Assembly (NCBI RefSeq): GCF_001640805.2
Contig: NC_066838.1
Span: 15,118,763-15,182,762 of the forward strand
Length of the DNA stretch: 64,000 nucleotides
Direction of reading: 5' to 3'
Source: Lates calcarifer
Lineage: Eukaryota > Chordata > Actinopteri > Centropomidae
A program made the translations under genes and the position numbers. The notes beneath the pieces were generated by a model. The model made no database searches. It was not told where the DNA came from and was given only the letters and a program-made list of their open reading frames with translations. Below, one piece after another: positions 42,401-55,149 of this stretch; position 1 is the first letter of the stretch, and each line of letters opens with the position of its first letter.

Positions 42401-45400
42401 ATGATGTTGGTCTGTACACACCAGCGCTAGTGCATTTGATCTCAGAAGCGTAGGAAGTTTAAGACAACTCTGGCACTTGACCTCAGGTCAAATTTGAAGC
42501 CTCAATCAAAGCTAGATTGAAATGGCAACAGGGCTCTGAGCAGCATCTTAGTAAACTACTAAAGCTTAATCTGCGCTGATAAATCTATTAATAGGCCAGC
42601 ACCTGCACAGTGTGGGATTAAGACATGTTTTCCTGCCGTGTCAGGGACGCAACAATTTACCAAACCATGGAGTACTTTTTAATGAATGAAATTGCAATGT
42701 ATTTTACATATATCCCCCAAAATAATACAGTTTCTGACATTAACATCACTTTGCAAAGGGAGTTCACCCTGTACATTATGAAATACTATCATAGCTGGGT
42801 TTGAAATTTCATGTAGGCATAATACAAGGAAATATGAGCACAAGAGCACATCACTATAGTGTGATACACTATTGATATCCACAATGACAATGGTTCTAAG
42901 GTGAAAAACTAAAGGTTCACACTCAGATGATAAATGTCACCTTCTTTTAATGAAAACTGTAGTTTACAGTGAGCTAAATGAACCACATAGAAAACAGTTG
43001 ATTACTGCACTCAACAGAACTAAGTGCTAGGATGCAGAGGCTCGGATGGACTGATCCTGGTTTACAGAGAGTCTGAGTGCAGTGGCTCAGCACTCTATGG
43101 TAGCAGAGGCAAACTGGACTTGTTTACAAGTTTGGGGAGCAAGCACCACACCTTCTCTCTGCTTAGCAGCACACAGCAGAGGGATGATAATCAGCTATCC
43201 ATCTGTGGGCTTCAATGAGGATGTGCAGTGAAATGTATTGATCAGTATACAGTCAGTAGTGCAGACAATTCCCATTGTTTTTAAGATTTTAAAGCCATCC
43301 ATTTACATATCTAAAAATAACTGCAACCATACATTCACCCTGATGTATTCCAGTTAATCTTGCGCTAGCTATATTGGATATACGTGATGTGTAGGTGCGT
43401 GCCTGTGCACTTGCGTGCACACACATTTAAGGATGTGCAGAGGGAGCGAGGTGAGCCAAGGAGTGGCTCTGGCTTGGCTTTGATTATATAAAGGGCCTGT
43501 TCAGCACCCAGGCACCGTGTGACAGGCTGAGCCAATGACGGGGCCGCAGCAGTCCTGGGTTGCTGACCTCGCGAAACTGGCACAGGAACAAACGGCTGGG
43601 TTTTAGTTAGCACTCACACACACTCACGCTCGCACAGATTCCTCTGGCCCCTTTCAGCCAGCTGAGGCCTGGGTAGGTGCAGTGGAAGGAGTGCTTTATC
43701 ACTTGTGTTTGGGATGGGCAAGGGTGAGGGGAGGGGGTGTGCAGAGCAGCTTGTTTACAACGACACTAACAATTGTGAGTCACCAACTAGCTGTGCAGTG
43801 TTTACATGAATTCATAAATATGTAAACCAATATAAAATATAAATGTCTACAGGGATTTTTAACCTTTATTTTGTCACAAGGCTCGAGGTTTCGCATAACA
43901 GCGCAGGCAAGAAAAGTCCAAGCATCTACCATGCCACTGAGGTTTCAGTCACAGCTGCTGGCTGCCAAAGGCATAGTGCATTTGGCAGCTCTTTCATATA
44001 CAAACATGCTTGCCCAGCATTCACCTGGGCAAATGTAAATATTTGGATCACCATACACATAAACTCTTGAATTGTTACTCTTACAATAGCACATGCAGGG
44101 ATCACATACAAGTTAGTTCATAGGAATGTGTTCACATACAATCCAGCATGCGGTCACACACAAATGCACACATATCCCAGGGAGTTTCCAATTTATCCAA
44201 TCATGCTGCTGACGTTGAAGTTGGCACACACACACATACACACACACACACAGACAGTGGAATGTAGGTTGAAGAGCTCAGACGGGGAGTGACAGTTTAG
44301 TAATGATCACTGACTCTTGTTCTACAGACATCATCGTGCGGCCAACATTACCTGTCCACCTACACCGAAGCTTGTTTCAAATTCATTTGATTTATTGAGA
44401 AAGCCCAACTGGTTACTCTGCAGCTATGTGATAAGGGACCCGAAACAAAGTCAGAACCGACGCTGTACAACGAACAAGTAGCCAAAGTCAACATGCTGGA
44501 TACCATGAGCTTGTGTTATTGCAGAATTTGAACCTGTATACGTATGACACCATCAGGTTTTCATTCAACTGAGAAAATTAAGTACGTTTATGGAAATAAA
44601 AATATCAGCAACCTTTTTATCAATCAGTAATAACAAAAAAGACGTAACAGTACAAGAGCATTGCGAGCATAATATTAATAAATTAGCAGTCCAACATAAT
44701 AAATTCAATCAAGATAGGTCCATTAAAGAAGGGAAGTGCATATTTATATTCTGTTATACTTCACAAGGAAATACTAACTGCACAAATCTAACAAAATAGC
44801 TTTAAACTACCATAGTTGGACTGTTGAACTTAAATCAATTACTGTATAATGGCCATGGTCAAAGTGCAATTCCACTGGACCAGTTTACAGTAAGTCACAA
44901 TTTCAGGGGTCATTTCAAATCTATTAATTAGCGCTTCAACTGTCCAGAATGCTGCAAGCTCTGACATCATGCCTTAATCTCTTCATCTTGTTCAGGGACT
45001 ATGCCTCTCCATATTTGGGCTCCAGTGGACCTGGCCTGCGCTTACCGCTAATCCTAATCCATCTGGCACTAAACTATACAATATTGCCCAGGTGCAAAAC
45101 TGCACCAGACGGGTAGATAATTGCTTCAGGCTGCTGGCATTGATATGTCTGGCAACATACCCTCAAACTGAAACTTCCATCACGGTCAGAAACGAGACCT
45201 GTTCATTTTATTTTTGTTCGTTAGACGCTGCCCGAGTCTGCTCACCTTGTATTGACCTGTAATTGCAATCACTCCAACCTGGACCAATAACGGGATGAAT
45301 TATAACTTTAATCTGAAAAAACAAAATGCGGTCAGCTGTGTCTGAGATATTGTGCACGTGCACATGGATGAATAAGCCAACAACAGCCTTAGGGTCAGTT

Positions 45401-47541
45401 TTAAGCAGTTGAATCACAATTCCCCAACCCATTTTATTACTAAATGTAGGCAGGAGTTGATAGATCACTTAACTGCAATATGTGGGACAGTTCTGGGTAA
45501 TCAGTGTCTGGGTCACCATTTGAGAGAAAAACAAAGTGTAAACAGTCCTTAACAACAGCAGTCGCAGCTATTGACCAGTTTTTGTGTGTTTAAATTTAGT
45601 ACAAATATTCAGGTCATCTTCAGTCTATTTTGTGTATCTTCTAAAAAAGGCCTTTCCTGCAAGATCACAGCTAAGGATAACAAAGATAATATCAATGAAA
45701 GAAGTTCTTCACAGACGTTGCTTTTGTTGTGCTGCAATTCATAAAACGATTTGAGATATCTATGACCAAACAGAAATAAACAGACTGAAGTGATGCCCGG
45801 TGACGTGACAGAAAAGGCAGAATCCACTCCCATAGGTCTTAGGGTTTACGTCTTACAAGCCCATTATAACTGGCTATTGTGTGGAGATTAAAGGGTCGGC
45901 CCCGTTGATGGCTAAGGACGGGCGAGGACAGACCACACAGTCAGAGCAATGGGTGGACCATCACAGGGAGCAAAACTAACCATGTCAACGCCGCTCAGTA
46001 AGCCCATTGCTGCCGTATTACGTCTTTGATTAGTCAGTTTAAAGGATCAGGATTACTTCAAGAAGTCCAAGGCTGTGCAGGGTTTAGTTAGACTGAGAGC
46101 AGGATGGCCAGGGCAAACACGTGAAGGAAAAGGAAGTGGTTTGTCTTCTGTCCCTTGTGCACTATATAGGTCGAGTCCCACATCAAAGATCGGTCATTTT
46201 GTAAAAGCAATACACCACATAAAGACTGACTTTGTGAGCTGTTGTGTAGTTGTGCCCTGTGCAGTCCCATGTGAAAAATATGCTCTGAAACATAATTAAT
46301 TAAGTCTATGAATCAAATGAAAATGTTTAGTAAGTATTTTGTGAGGCATTTTAGGCTTTTGATTGATACTTAACAGTGAGAGGTGACAGGAAATGAGAGG
46401 AGCTAGAGAGGGAATGGCATGCAACAATGGTTCATGGTTAGCACCATTATCCACCTGGGTACTCAAAAATTAATTATTATTAATTAATTGGTATTATTAA
46501 CTATTGTCACTGTCATACATATTTGTAAAAACAAATACATGTAGTAGTTTAGTCACTACTGTCAGTTTATTAGGTACACCTAACCACAACTTTTGCAGAC
46601 TAATACAACAGCCTTGTAATAAAACCTACCTCATAATGTTCACTTTTTGCTGTGAGAGATGTTGATTATGATCATTTTGCTGCAGTTTGTGGTGTTATTT
46701 AATTGTAGTGCAGTATGCTGGGATATATTTCTATTATTTTGTCCACCCCATTTATATCAATAAGGGTAGGCTGAATAACAGAAACACTTTTCCTGCTGAA
46801 TAATGCAATACAGTTCAACAACACCACATCCTCCTAAATGATTATACAGCTTAAAAAACCTGAACATTATAATCTCCATGTTTTATTGCAGGGCTGGTGT
46901 AGTTGACTGCACTGCTTTTAGCTAGGTATACATTTAGTTATGCGGTGCTTAACTTAGAAAGCTCATAGCTTTGAATTTGCTAATAAAACAAACTGGCTTA
47001 TATTGTATAAAATGTGTATGAAAGTGGGTATAATCATTTGTGACACTGACTAGAAACACTCATTTTATACATTTATGAAATTTATTTTCAACATATAATA
47101 TCTGTAGACTTTTTTTGTTTGTTTGTTTTTGTATTCATATAGACTAGCCCACAAAGCTGTCCCTGTGTTTTTGCTGCGTCTGCATCAGGAGACAATGAAC
47201 TTTCCTGCTTGAGGGAAAATGTTAAATAAGCATCCTGTACACATTATGGACCATTATCAAAAAAAAAGAAAAAAAAAAAGAGAAACCTTAAACACTTCCC
47301 TGCATCTCGTGAGCACAAGAGCTTATTGTGTCTTCTGTCTTTTCCACAGCAAAGAGAATCCCAAACAAGCAACAAGAGTCACATCAAGTAAGTAACAAAT
47401 CTAGTGTGACACAAGGCCTGATTCAATCAAACCTGCCATGGTAATTTTGATGCTGATGTGTTGGATAGATAGTCCTGACAAATGCATTTCATTCCTAATG
47501 CTGGAGACATCTTTGCTATGTTGTAATACAAAAAGATTTTG

Positions 47542-47613
<72 letters not shown>

Positions 47614-48173
47614 GATCCATACACCTCAGAGGCAGTTCAGATGTGTGGCTATATTTAGGCCCTTTGACTAAAAGGCAGAAAAAACTGATGGAGACATTCC
47701 TTAAAATTATGTGACTGCAAATCATATGTTTCTGGAACAAGATGAACAGTATTTGTAAACACTGAACAATACTACCCTAACTGTGAAATAAACTGCTGAT
47801 GAGTCACTGTGATGACGCAAAACAACTGAAAATAGATAGCAGCCTGAGCACCGAGGTGTACGCAGAATCTCTTTGAGCTCGTGTTTGTGTGTCTGTCGTG
47901 TGTGAAATCGGCTGAACTTTCACGATTATGTTGCAATCTGCAATGCAGCGTTGCAATCATCTTAATATGTAAACTGATATAATCTCTCAGCGCGCTGTAA
48001 CGTGTGTACGTGCTTTCAGGTCAAGATGGTGGGTACGGCTTAGAAAGTGAAGAGGTTTTTTTGACGCCTGAGGATGAAAACCCACTCAGGAGAATACTGC
48101 AGGTACATACACTCTATCCCCCCGCCCTTCCTCACTATCTCCACCATCAGCCCTCTATCTTTATCTGTACGTA

Positions 48174-48227
<54 letters not shown>

Positions 48228-50900
48228 GATGCCCACAAACAAAACAGAGCGCACTCACTCAGCCACACTGCTTGACCTTGGATGTGGGAATATTGTTGGT
48301 TTCACATTCACCAGAGGTAAAACATCCTCGCCACCCACACACATAGGACTACTCTGACTGAAAATTCAGTTGCTGTATCAGCTGATACATCCAGGCAGGG
48401 TTACATGTTTCATATGGATGAACTGATTCCTTGCCGTAACCTCTGCTAAACTACTGTATTCAGTATTGCAGCTTTTAAATGCTCTAGAATTTGTCATTGC
48501 TCTCACATTTTCAATCATTATTTACATACTTTAATATAAACAAGCAAATAAAATGAATTTCATAGTCAATGTGCTACTTTACATGTCTTGTAAAATAGTG
48601 CTGGATTAGCCCAAATGCCCTCCAATGAGATGTGGCCTCTGAGCGAAGAGATTAAAAACCAGAGGGGGCAGTTTCTATCTGCACAGTGCAGAAATTCAGT
48701 CTAACAGCCAAAACACTATTATATGCAAATTCAGAAAGCTCCTGTTTTCCACTGAGATGACAATACAACACTACTCCTTCCTCATTTGAGATTCAGTGGT
48801 GGTTGGAAACACTGAACTTACACACGTTACTGATATTTTATCATCAGAACGACAAGAAAAAAAAAATTGCCCTATGCAATAAAATATCACAGCATGGGTT
48901 GTGTTGAATAAATCAGGAGCTGCTAGGTAGTGACATACACAGATTGGGCTGATGCGTGTTGTATGAGAAGAATGATCTGACTGAAATGGCTGTATAACAC
49001 TATTTAGAAGAGGAAGTAACTTGAATGTGTTTATTGCTGGGTTCCTGTTCAGTGGCTGGATTATCCAAAGTCTGCATTTCTATACTTAATTCCTACTATC
49101 ATATCAGTTTATCATTTCCATCAGTTTATGACTAGTCTTTACATATCTTGGCCATGCAAGGTTAACTTCCTGGTGATGAATTTTTGATTCAGCAGCCAAA
49201 CAACAGTGCACAAATGTGCCGCTTGTTTTTGTTTTTGTGATGTTAGATACTTTAATTTAAAAAAGAGGAGCAGGATGAGCAAATTCTGTGGGCCACATCT
49301 TTCCAAGTATCCAGCCGCTGAAATGGGGCACAATTTATGTGTATGTATCGGAATAAAAATCTGCCCTGCAGTCAAAGAATGCAAAACTGGCTTGTCTGCC
49401 AGTTTACTGCAGTTTCTCTATTTCTCCTGTACTTAACTCCATTCTTTGTCATATGTTTGCAGCCTTTTAACTGGCATCAGCCAGGGATGTCTCACAGTAA
49501 GAGGAAGCTGCTCCAGTCTCTGATGGGGCCTTATGGCCCTCTGAGTGTGTCTTACAACGGGAAGACCTGCATTCTGTTTAAGGCAAAGCGCTTGGCAATC
49601 CGCTACAGAAACCATACCTTCATTGATCTGACCGAGAGGGTCTTTAACACCAACTCACCTGTGGACACTAAAGGCTCCGTCTGCACCAAGGAGAAAGCTA
49701 CGTAAGTCGAACCAACTTGTGGACAGATAGGGTCAGAAGTAATCTGTTTTGGTTTTTAATGAATTGTTGCACACACATTACAAGACAGGAAGGGCACATT
49801 AATAAATATTTAATCAATGTTTGTGGTTTTCTTCTGCAACAGCCTTTCACTGAGGTTCGGTGATGTGGAGGATCTACGAGGTCTAGTGATCAGGTGAAAT
49901 GCACGTTTACTTCAAATATTTTCACTGACCACCAACTTAAAAATCAATATGTTATTATCATATTAATAACATATTGATATATCATATTAATTTATCATAT
50001 TAATTAGTCAATTTTTATATTGAAATACATAGCTTACAGGCACAGATGTGTGGGCTGTGTGTGTAACTAACTGCATTGTCTTTTGTATTAGGCTTCAGAT
50101 GTCCAATACTTTTTATGAGGCAGCTGGGCAAAACTGGTTCACACTAGACAGTGTTCACATCCACTACAACTGGACCCAGGAGGCTACCTTCAACGCCAGC
50201 GAGGTCTACGCTCCTGCCACCTCATCCTACCATTGCCAGCACGTCAGCAGCCTGCACAAATATGACACCCTGCTAGTGCCCAGCTCCCACACTGACACAT
50301 CCGCTAACTGGCACATCACTTTCACTGATTTCCAGGTACACTTTTGCACAAGGGGTCCAGCCTTTGTTGTGTAACTCTTCTCGTAATGTCTGCACAATCA
50401 CTGTTATATCATGGTCTTTCTACCCTGTCTCCTATGTGTGTGCATGTGTGTGTTGCCAGCCATTTCCTTTTGTGTTCCGCCTGTTTGGCTGTCTGTTTAC
50501 TGTGTGTTTGGCAGTGTGTCAATCTGTCTGTTTAGCCATCTGCTAGGCTGTCTCAACCTGTCCATCTGCCCAGTGTCTCTGTGCCTGGTAAGCCCAGTAA
50601 GAGCCAGTTGTCCTCTTTAGTTCAGCCTCATCTGATCTTTCTGCCTCCTCTCTGCTCTTCCAGATCCAGGCCTTCAATGTGCAGTCAGACAAGTTCGCGT
50701 CAGCCAGCGACTGCGCCACTTTCCTGACGCCGGCCATCCTGATGGGCTTGGTGACATCGTTGATCCTGCTCCTCGTCTTAGCCTACGCCCTGCACATGGT
50801 GGTACACCTTAAGCACATTGACCGCTACGAGGAGCACAAGGCTACTGTCTACTTTCCCCGCAGTCCGGAGGCCGAGTTGCCCGACAAGAACAGCCTGTGA
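39327..50900 (+). CDS. atp6ap1l: V-type proton ATPase accessory subunit S1-like protein
   Basis: Seven exons (39327-39460, 47350-47387, 48020-48102, 49463-49701, 49843-49893, 50092-50335, 50664-50900) join in consistent phases to 341 aa, with ATG 39327-39329 and TGA 50898-50900. Residues 1 to about 23 are a signal peptide. An acidic linker follows. The luminal domain (about 86-270) has four Cys (KTCIL, SVCTK, SYHCQH, SDCAT) and N-glycosylation sequons NWT and NAS. A transmembrane segment lies at about 284-308, then a 33-residue cytosolic tail. IQAFNV before the SDCA-F segment and YHCQHVSSL match the ATP6AP1 C-terminal domain. ATP6AP1 (about 470 aa) is a V-ATPase assembly subunit in the ER/Golgi. 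This protein lacks most of its N-terminal luminal domain, so the ATP6AP1L paralog is preferred. The exact paralog (a or b) is uncertain. Confidence 0.85.
39461..47349 (+). other. atp6ap1l: Large first intron of the atp6ap1l-like gene
   Basis: A 7.9-kb intron. It contains GA-rich microsatellites near 39877-39897 and 40019-40053, CT-rich tracts near 39600, and otherwise AT-rich unique sequence. No further exon encoding the missing ATP6AP1 N-terminal domain was recognised here. Confidence 0.55.
40019..40053. repeat. (GA)n microsatellite
   Basis: GA dinucleotide repeat in the first intron. Confidence 0.9.
47350..47387 (+). CDS. atp6ap1l: atp6ap1l-like exon 2 (38 bp)
   Basis: Acceptor TTCCACAG ends at 47349 and donor GTAAGT starts at 47388. 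Encodes (S)KENPKQATRVTS in a frame consistent with both neighbours. It is small and low in information, so this is the least certain exon. Confidence 0.6.
47544..47610. repeat. Compound (TG)n(GA)n microsatellite
   Basis: About 19 TG units (47544-47582) run directly into about 14 GA units (47582-47610), within an intron. Confidence 0.95.
48020..48102 (+). CDS. atp6ap1l: atp6ap1l-like exon 3
   Basis: Encodes the acidic stretch QDGGYGLESEEVFLTPEDEN and PLRRILQ. The basic LRRI could be a processing site, but this is not established. Donor GTACAT at 48103. Confidence 0.75.
48178..48222. repeat. (CA)n microsatellite
   Basis: About 22 CA units, 75 bp after exon 3. Confidence 0.95.
48223..49462 (+). 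other. atp6ap1l: atp6ap1l-like intron 3, remainder
   Basis: Unique AT-rich intron sequence; no exon or known repeat recognised. Confidence 0.55.
49463..49701 (+). CDS. atp6ap1l: atp6ap1l-like exon 4
   Basis: Encodes PFNWHQPGMSHSKRKL, then YGPLSVSYNGKTCILFKAKR, and FIDLTERVF with the Cys pair TCIL / VCTK. Donor GTAAGT at 49702. Confidence 0.88.
49843..49893 (+). CDS. atp6ap1l: atp6ap1l-like exon 5 (51 bp)
   Basis: Encodes LSLRFGDVEDLRGLVIR, matching the SLRFGD region of ATP6AP1. Acceptor CAACAG ends at 49842; donor GTGAAA at 49894. Confidence 0.88.
49943..49978. repeat. Perfect 15-bp inverted repeat in intron 5
   Basis: ATCAATATGTTATTA (49943-49957) and TAATAACATATTGAT (49964-49978) are exact reverse complements around the 6-base loop TCATAT. 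TATCATATTAAT recurs three times from about 49956 to 50004. Confidence 0.85.
50092..50335 (+). CDS. atp6ap1l: atp6ap1l-like exon 6
   Basis: Encodes LQMSNTFYEAAGQNWFTLDS, the sequon-bearing HYNWTQEATFNASEVY, SYHCQHVSSL and WHITFTDFQ. Donor GTACAC at 50336. Confidence 0.92.
50664..50900 (+). CDS. atp6ap1l: atp6ap1l-like exon 7 (transmembrane and tail)
   Basis: Encodes IQAFNVQSDKFASASDCATF, a membrane helix (about residues 284-308) and the tail LKHIDRYEEHKA through PDKNSL-stop. Acceptor TCTTCCAG ends at 50663. Confidence 0.93.
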   Translation: MQAFNVQSDKFASASDCATFLTPAILMGLVTSLILLLVLAYALHMVVHLKHIDRYEEHKATVYFPRSPEAELPDKNSL

Positions 50901-53900
50901 AGGAAAAAAGAAGAGCTGGAGGACGAAAGGGGAAGAGAGGGAGAGAGAAAGCTGAGAAGCAAGGCTGAGGGGAGAGCAAGTGAATGCAAGAGTGAAAAAG
51001 TATCCTCCACTGAATATTTGTTCCACAAAATGACAACTTTGCCTGTTCATATGAAAACCTTGTAAGTCTTAACTACTTTAAGTAAATGCAGACCGTGGTT
51101 GGATACTTTTTCTTCTTTCCTCATTGACCTGCATCTTGGCATCTATATTTCGAATAAGGCCTCTCCCTGAGAGATGGTTCCTGGTCCTAATGTTAAAGGT
51201 CATGGACAGTCCCAGGGCCCTGAAGGGCAACAACGTATACAGGCCTTTACCCCAGCCAGCCATTAAAACCACAACAGGCTAGCAACTGTAGCTAATACAG
51301 CTAACATCAGATGCTCCTGATTAAATGTATGTACTACATGGCTCACAAGTGTCATATTACAAGCTTTCATCACACTCATTGTCCTTCCAGCTTTCATTAC
51401 AGTGTACTTTGTCTAATACTGCTGCAAGAAATATATACTTCAAACAGCCAGTTTTATAGCTGAAATAGCCGTATTAGCTGCATGCCATAAAAGGCTGGTC
51501 AATCCAGGCTAGCACAGTGTTTCCCAATGATAAGGATTACAGGGAGTCTTGCATGAGTGGCAGTATAAAATAATTAAATATGGCACAAAGTAGAAGGAGC
51601 TTGAAAAGCTTTTGAGTGTAAGCGAAGGAAAATATCGGGAACCACTGGTCTAGCATCTGGCTGGAGTGAATGGACCAGCACCATTGGCCCTTCAGAGCCT
51701 CTGGCATCTCTCACCTCACCCCTGAACAAGACTGCTGCTTGGGACTTAACTGTGAAACGGCCTTTTACAGACCAGCCAGACAAAGGGGGTTCTATAAACT
51801 AGCACAACATTGGTTAGTCGCGAAAGCACTAACAACAAACTATCAAAGACTATACAAGGAACTATGCTGCACAAGACGGCCCGTCTGAGGGCACGGCAGG
51901 AACGTGAGTCTTGGGATGACTTGGCTCTCTAAGAGTCAAGTGTTTGGACAAGGGAGGCCATGGATCCTCCATCCACACCACTGGATTTGACTGCCAAAGT
52001 GAAGCTACAAAGGAGTTACCATAAAATATGGTGAGAGACAGAGTGAGACAATGTGAAAATTGAAAGCTAACCATTACAGCTATGTACAAAACAAAAAGAC
52101 ATACATGTACAGAAATGTCACTCTTTTTTTATATACAATGTAATCATGAAATACTATTAGGTACAGGATGACTATGCTAATCCTCATAACCAAAAGGATA
52201 TACAAAGCTGTAGATACATTAAGATCTCTATACGATCATAGCTGTTTACTATCTTCAAATATTGCACAACTAATAAACATAGGTACAAGTAAGACATTGT
52301 GCTATGAGGACTGGTGAGAGTATCAATGCATATGATGTTTTCTACAAAGTATTAACATATTACATTGTCTGTCTATTTGTTTTAAGCTGGGCCAGACAAT
52401 GTAAGGTCCAGTTTCATCTAACTGTAAATTACAGTACAAATTCCTACCATAGAAGGACGATACTATGGAATGCCGTCCACCCACCGGGACTTATAGATGC
52501 CATTATTATGCCAGAAGCCACACTAGCAGCAGTAACAGCATCAGTAAGTCATTACTACTGATAAAAACACTCAGCATGACAGTAAATAGATATCTTAACA
52601 TTCGATATGGCAGTTCTGTCAATCTGTAGCAGTGTGAAATGTGTTCTTTGGTCATAAATGTATCCTACAAACTATGAAATGAGTGGAGGCGGTTCGTCCA
52701 AGGACCAACTGATGTAGATTGAACAATAAATGATATTCAGAGGAAAATGTGTTCTGTGTATATGTTAATATGTTGGTGCTGTGTTGTATACATAGGCATA
52801 CTGTTCCCATATTCTTCCTTTTGGTAATTAATTTAATTACGTAATGTATCTCCCAAAATTTTGATCATGTTGGTAATTGTTACTTAACCCAGAGCTTTCC
52901 TGCCCAGTGTCTAGGTCGTCTGCCAGCACCGTCTCCCCTCCTGAGCGCCATCTGCTCTCTCCTCTCACCTATCTCTGACCTAAAATGTCAGTACCCCTGA
53001 CTGGCAACAGTTTTCCTGCCGGCACCTGTCCAATCAGACACCTTCATGCATACTTCATAGGCAATCATAGCCATATGATAATTTGTCATCTTTCGCCAGA
53101 GCCCCAATGTCATCACCCTTTAGCTGGTGATAAGATATCTGAATCCAAGACCTTACATAGTTTCAACTATTAATATTTGTATTTTTACATTAGATTTTAA
53201 AAGACCGTATTTCTCACCTCACTCATACAACATACAACATCAGACGCCCTAGTCTGAGACTGGGCAACACTATTTCCTGATTATTCCTGCTAGGCTTATA
53301 TGACGCCACATAAAAGACAATCATCCACTGAAACATTATGCACTTTTACTTTCTTATGCACCTTTAATTGTTTTATGTCCAAACGTTTGGCCACCCTACT
53401 TGGTCAAAACTTAAACCTAGCCTAAAATGGAAGTAGCATTAACATTTGAAAAGAGGCTCATTTCTATGTGCTTGCCGCAGACATTGAATATATGCTTGAT
53501 CTACAAGGACATCTAGTGGCAACAAGTGGTCCTAGCAACTAATATGCCAAGACACATGGTGCCAGGCAGTTGAATGTATACTGACAATGAGATTATTCAA
53601 TACAATGTAAAGAAACAGGTGTAAGGAATTACGACTCTAAATTCAGAATTGTGTTACAGTTATAAATTCCAGGTGGCTTTGTTAGTTTGACATTTGGGAG
53701 TTTGGGTGTTGCAGCAAATGTTGATAGTTTCCTCTTGGTGTTCTTGGTGTCTGAGGTGTGTGGATGTGGCTGGGGTCTTCCCAAAGATGAAGAATACACC
53801 TACAGGTAACTCCAAAGTTTTCATATTTACACGCAGTATTTTATTTAAGCTGCAGTGTGATACATCTACCCAGTATGGAAAACACAAGCGTATATGTTTC

Positions 53901-54615
53901 TCTTGGACAACTCCAGTCTTGTTTTTTACATTTACATTACAAATGATTTCTTTCTTCCTCTTCTTTCTTAGATGCTGTGAGGGTGAAGCCTTGATTAAAA
54001 CCTGGCTGTGCAACGCAAGAGATCAGGGTTGGGATTGGGAGGAGCAGAGGGCCCAAAAAGGGGACTGATAATGTTCTTCTAATGCTATGTTCTAATGTTG
54101 CGTTCTAATGTCATGTTCTAAAATCAGATCCTGTTATATGGTTTTTATTATTTTCATTATTCCATTCATTCAACATGCAGTTTTATAATCATTTTTTTTC
54201 TTCTGGATCTCAATAAATGTAAGTGTTTGAAATGACTCTACCACTACTTTTAACATGTGCAATTACTCTGCCTAAGTGTTTACCCAGAAAATATGGCCTT
54301 TTAGGAGTTAGTTGATTAACCGAAACAGTAAGCATAGTCGACACCTTTTTTTTTTTTTTTTTAAAGAATCAACTTATTTTTATTTGACTAACTTTTATTT
54401 GGTTGGGGTGGGAGGAGATTTATGTTTTACTTCACAGAGATGTGTTTATGGTTCTGTTTCTGTTTAAGTGTGCATCTTCTGTCTGTGGTGCAAGCAAAAC
54501 ACTGGAACAGACATCTGCAATAAGAAGAAGCAGATTGGGCTTTTAAATGAGCTGCTGCTGATGTTAGCTCAGGTTGTGGCTAGATGCTTAGCTTGTTTTT
54601 AGGTTAGGATTCCTT
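50901..54615 (+). other. atp6ap1l-like 3' UTR and downstream DNA
   Basis: Candidate poly(A) signal AATAAA at 52725-52730. A 124-codon open frame at 53694-54068 contains no known domain. A T run lies at 54345-54362. No further gene is recognised. Confidence 0.5.
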
Positions 54616-54745
54616 CAGTGTTCATCCCAGCAAACATGCCCGTGCGGGCCCACTGTGGGTAGTTGTGGGTTTACTATGGGGCAGTGTGGGCAGGGCAAAA
54701 CCCACACTAATCTCATGTGGGCTCCATGTGGGTTTGCCCATGTTC
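54616..54745. repeat. GTGGG-rich interspersed repeat, copy 1
   Basis: Begins CAGTGTTCATCCCAGCAAAC and continues with repeated CCCACTGTGGG, GTGTGGGCAGGGC and CCATGTGGGTTTGCCCATG words. It shares its start and GTGGG words with 55889-56060 in the same orientation. Confidence 0.65.
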
Positions 54746-55061
54746 AGGATGAATTCTTGAGGACATGAAGCATTTAAAATGTGCTTTTCTGTGTGTTTGC
54801 AAGCAAGAGGAAAAGAGAAAAAAATGGTTTGCAAGTTTTGCAAAAGTCATTTATTGTTTTCTGTCTAATAACCCCCTACTCCTGACTCTTCAGATCCTCA
54901 CCACTTCTGTGAGGCATTTGCTGATCCAGGTCCTGGTAACATGTGAGATTCAAGCCTTCACACTCTGCACCATAAGTCACCAGTCCCATTCACACCTGGA
55001 TCATCTCTCGGTCTGCTTTTAAATGTTCATTTTGGGTGTTAGATGTCAAAACATCACCTGG

Positions 55062-55135
55062 TAAGATTCAAACCTGTGACCTCTGCATTTCCAAGCAAGT
55101 GGCTCAGCAGCCTGCACTATTAGACCTGACACTTA
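55062..55135 (-). repeat. Possible tRNA-derived (SINE-like) fragment
   Basis: AGATTCAAACCTGTGACC followed by TGGCTCAGCAGCC resembles, in antisense, the T-arm and D-arm of a tRNA (GGATTCGAACC...AGCTCAGT). There is no complete cloverleaf; it is probably a decayed SINE head. Weak call. Confidence 0.3.
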
Positions 55136-55149
55136 ATGTTGTTCTCTAA

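Noticed and set aside
47427..47740. His/Thr- and Ser/Leu-repeat frames on the minus strand
   Set aside because: Translation of the compound TG/GA microsatellite.
39327..50900. Calling the gene atp6ap1 itself
   Set aside because: The N-terminal luminal domain of ATP6AP1 is absent from the predicted exons and from what I could read of intron 1, so the -like paralog fits better.
53694..54068. 124-codon + strand frame as a gene
   Set aside because: No domain, no supporting splice partners, and a low-complexity Phe/Leu/Ser composition from T-rich DNA.
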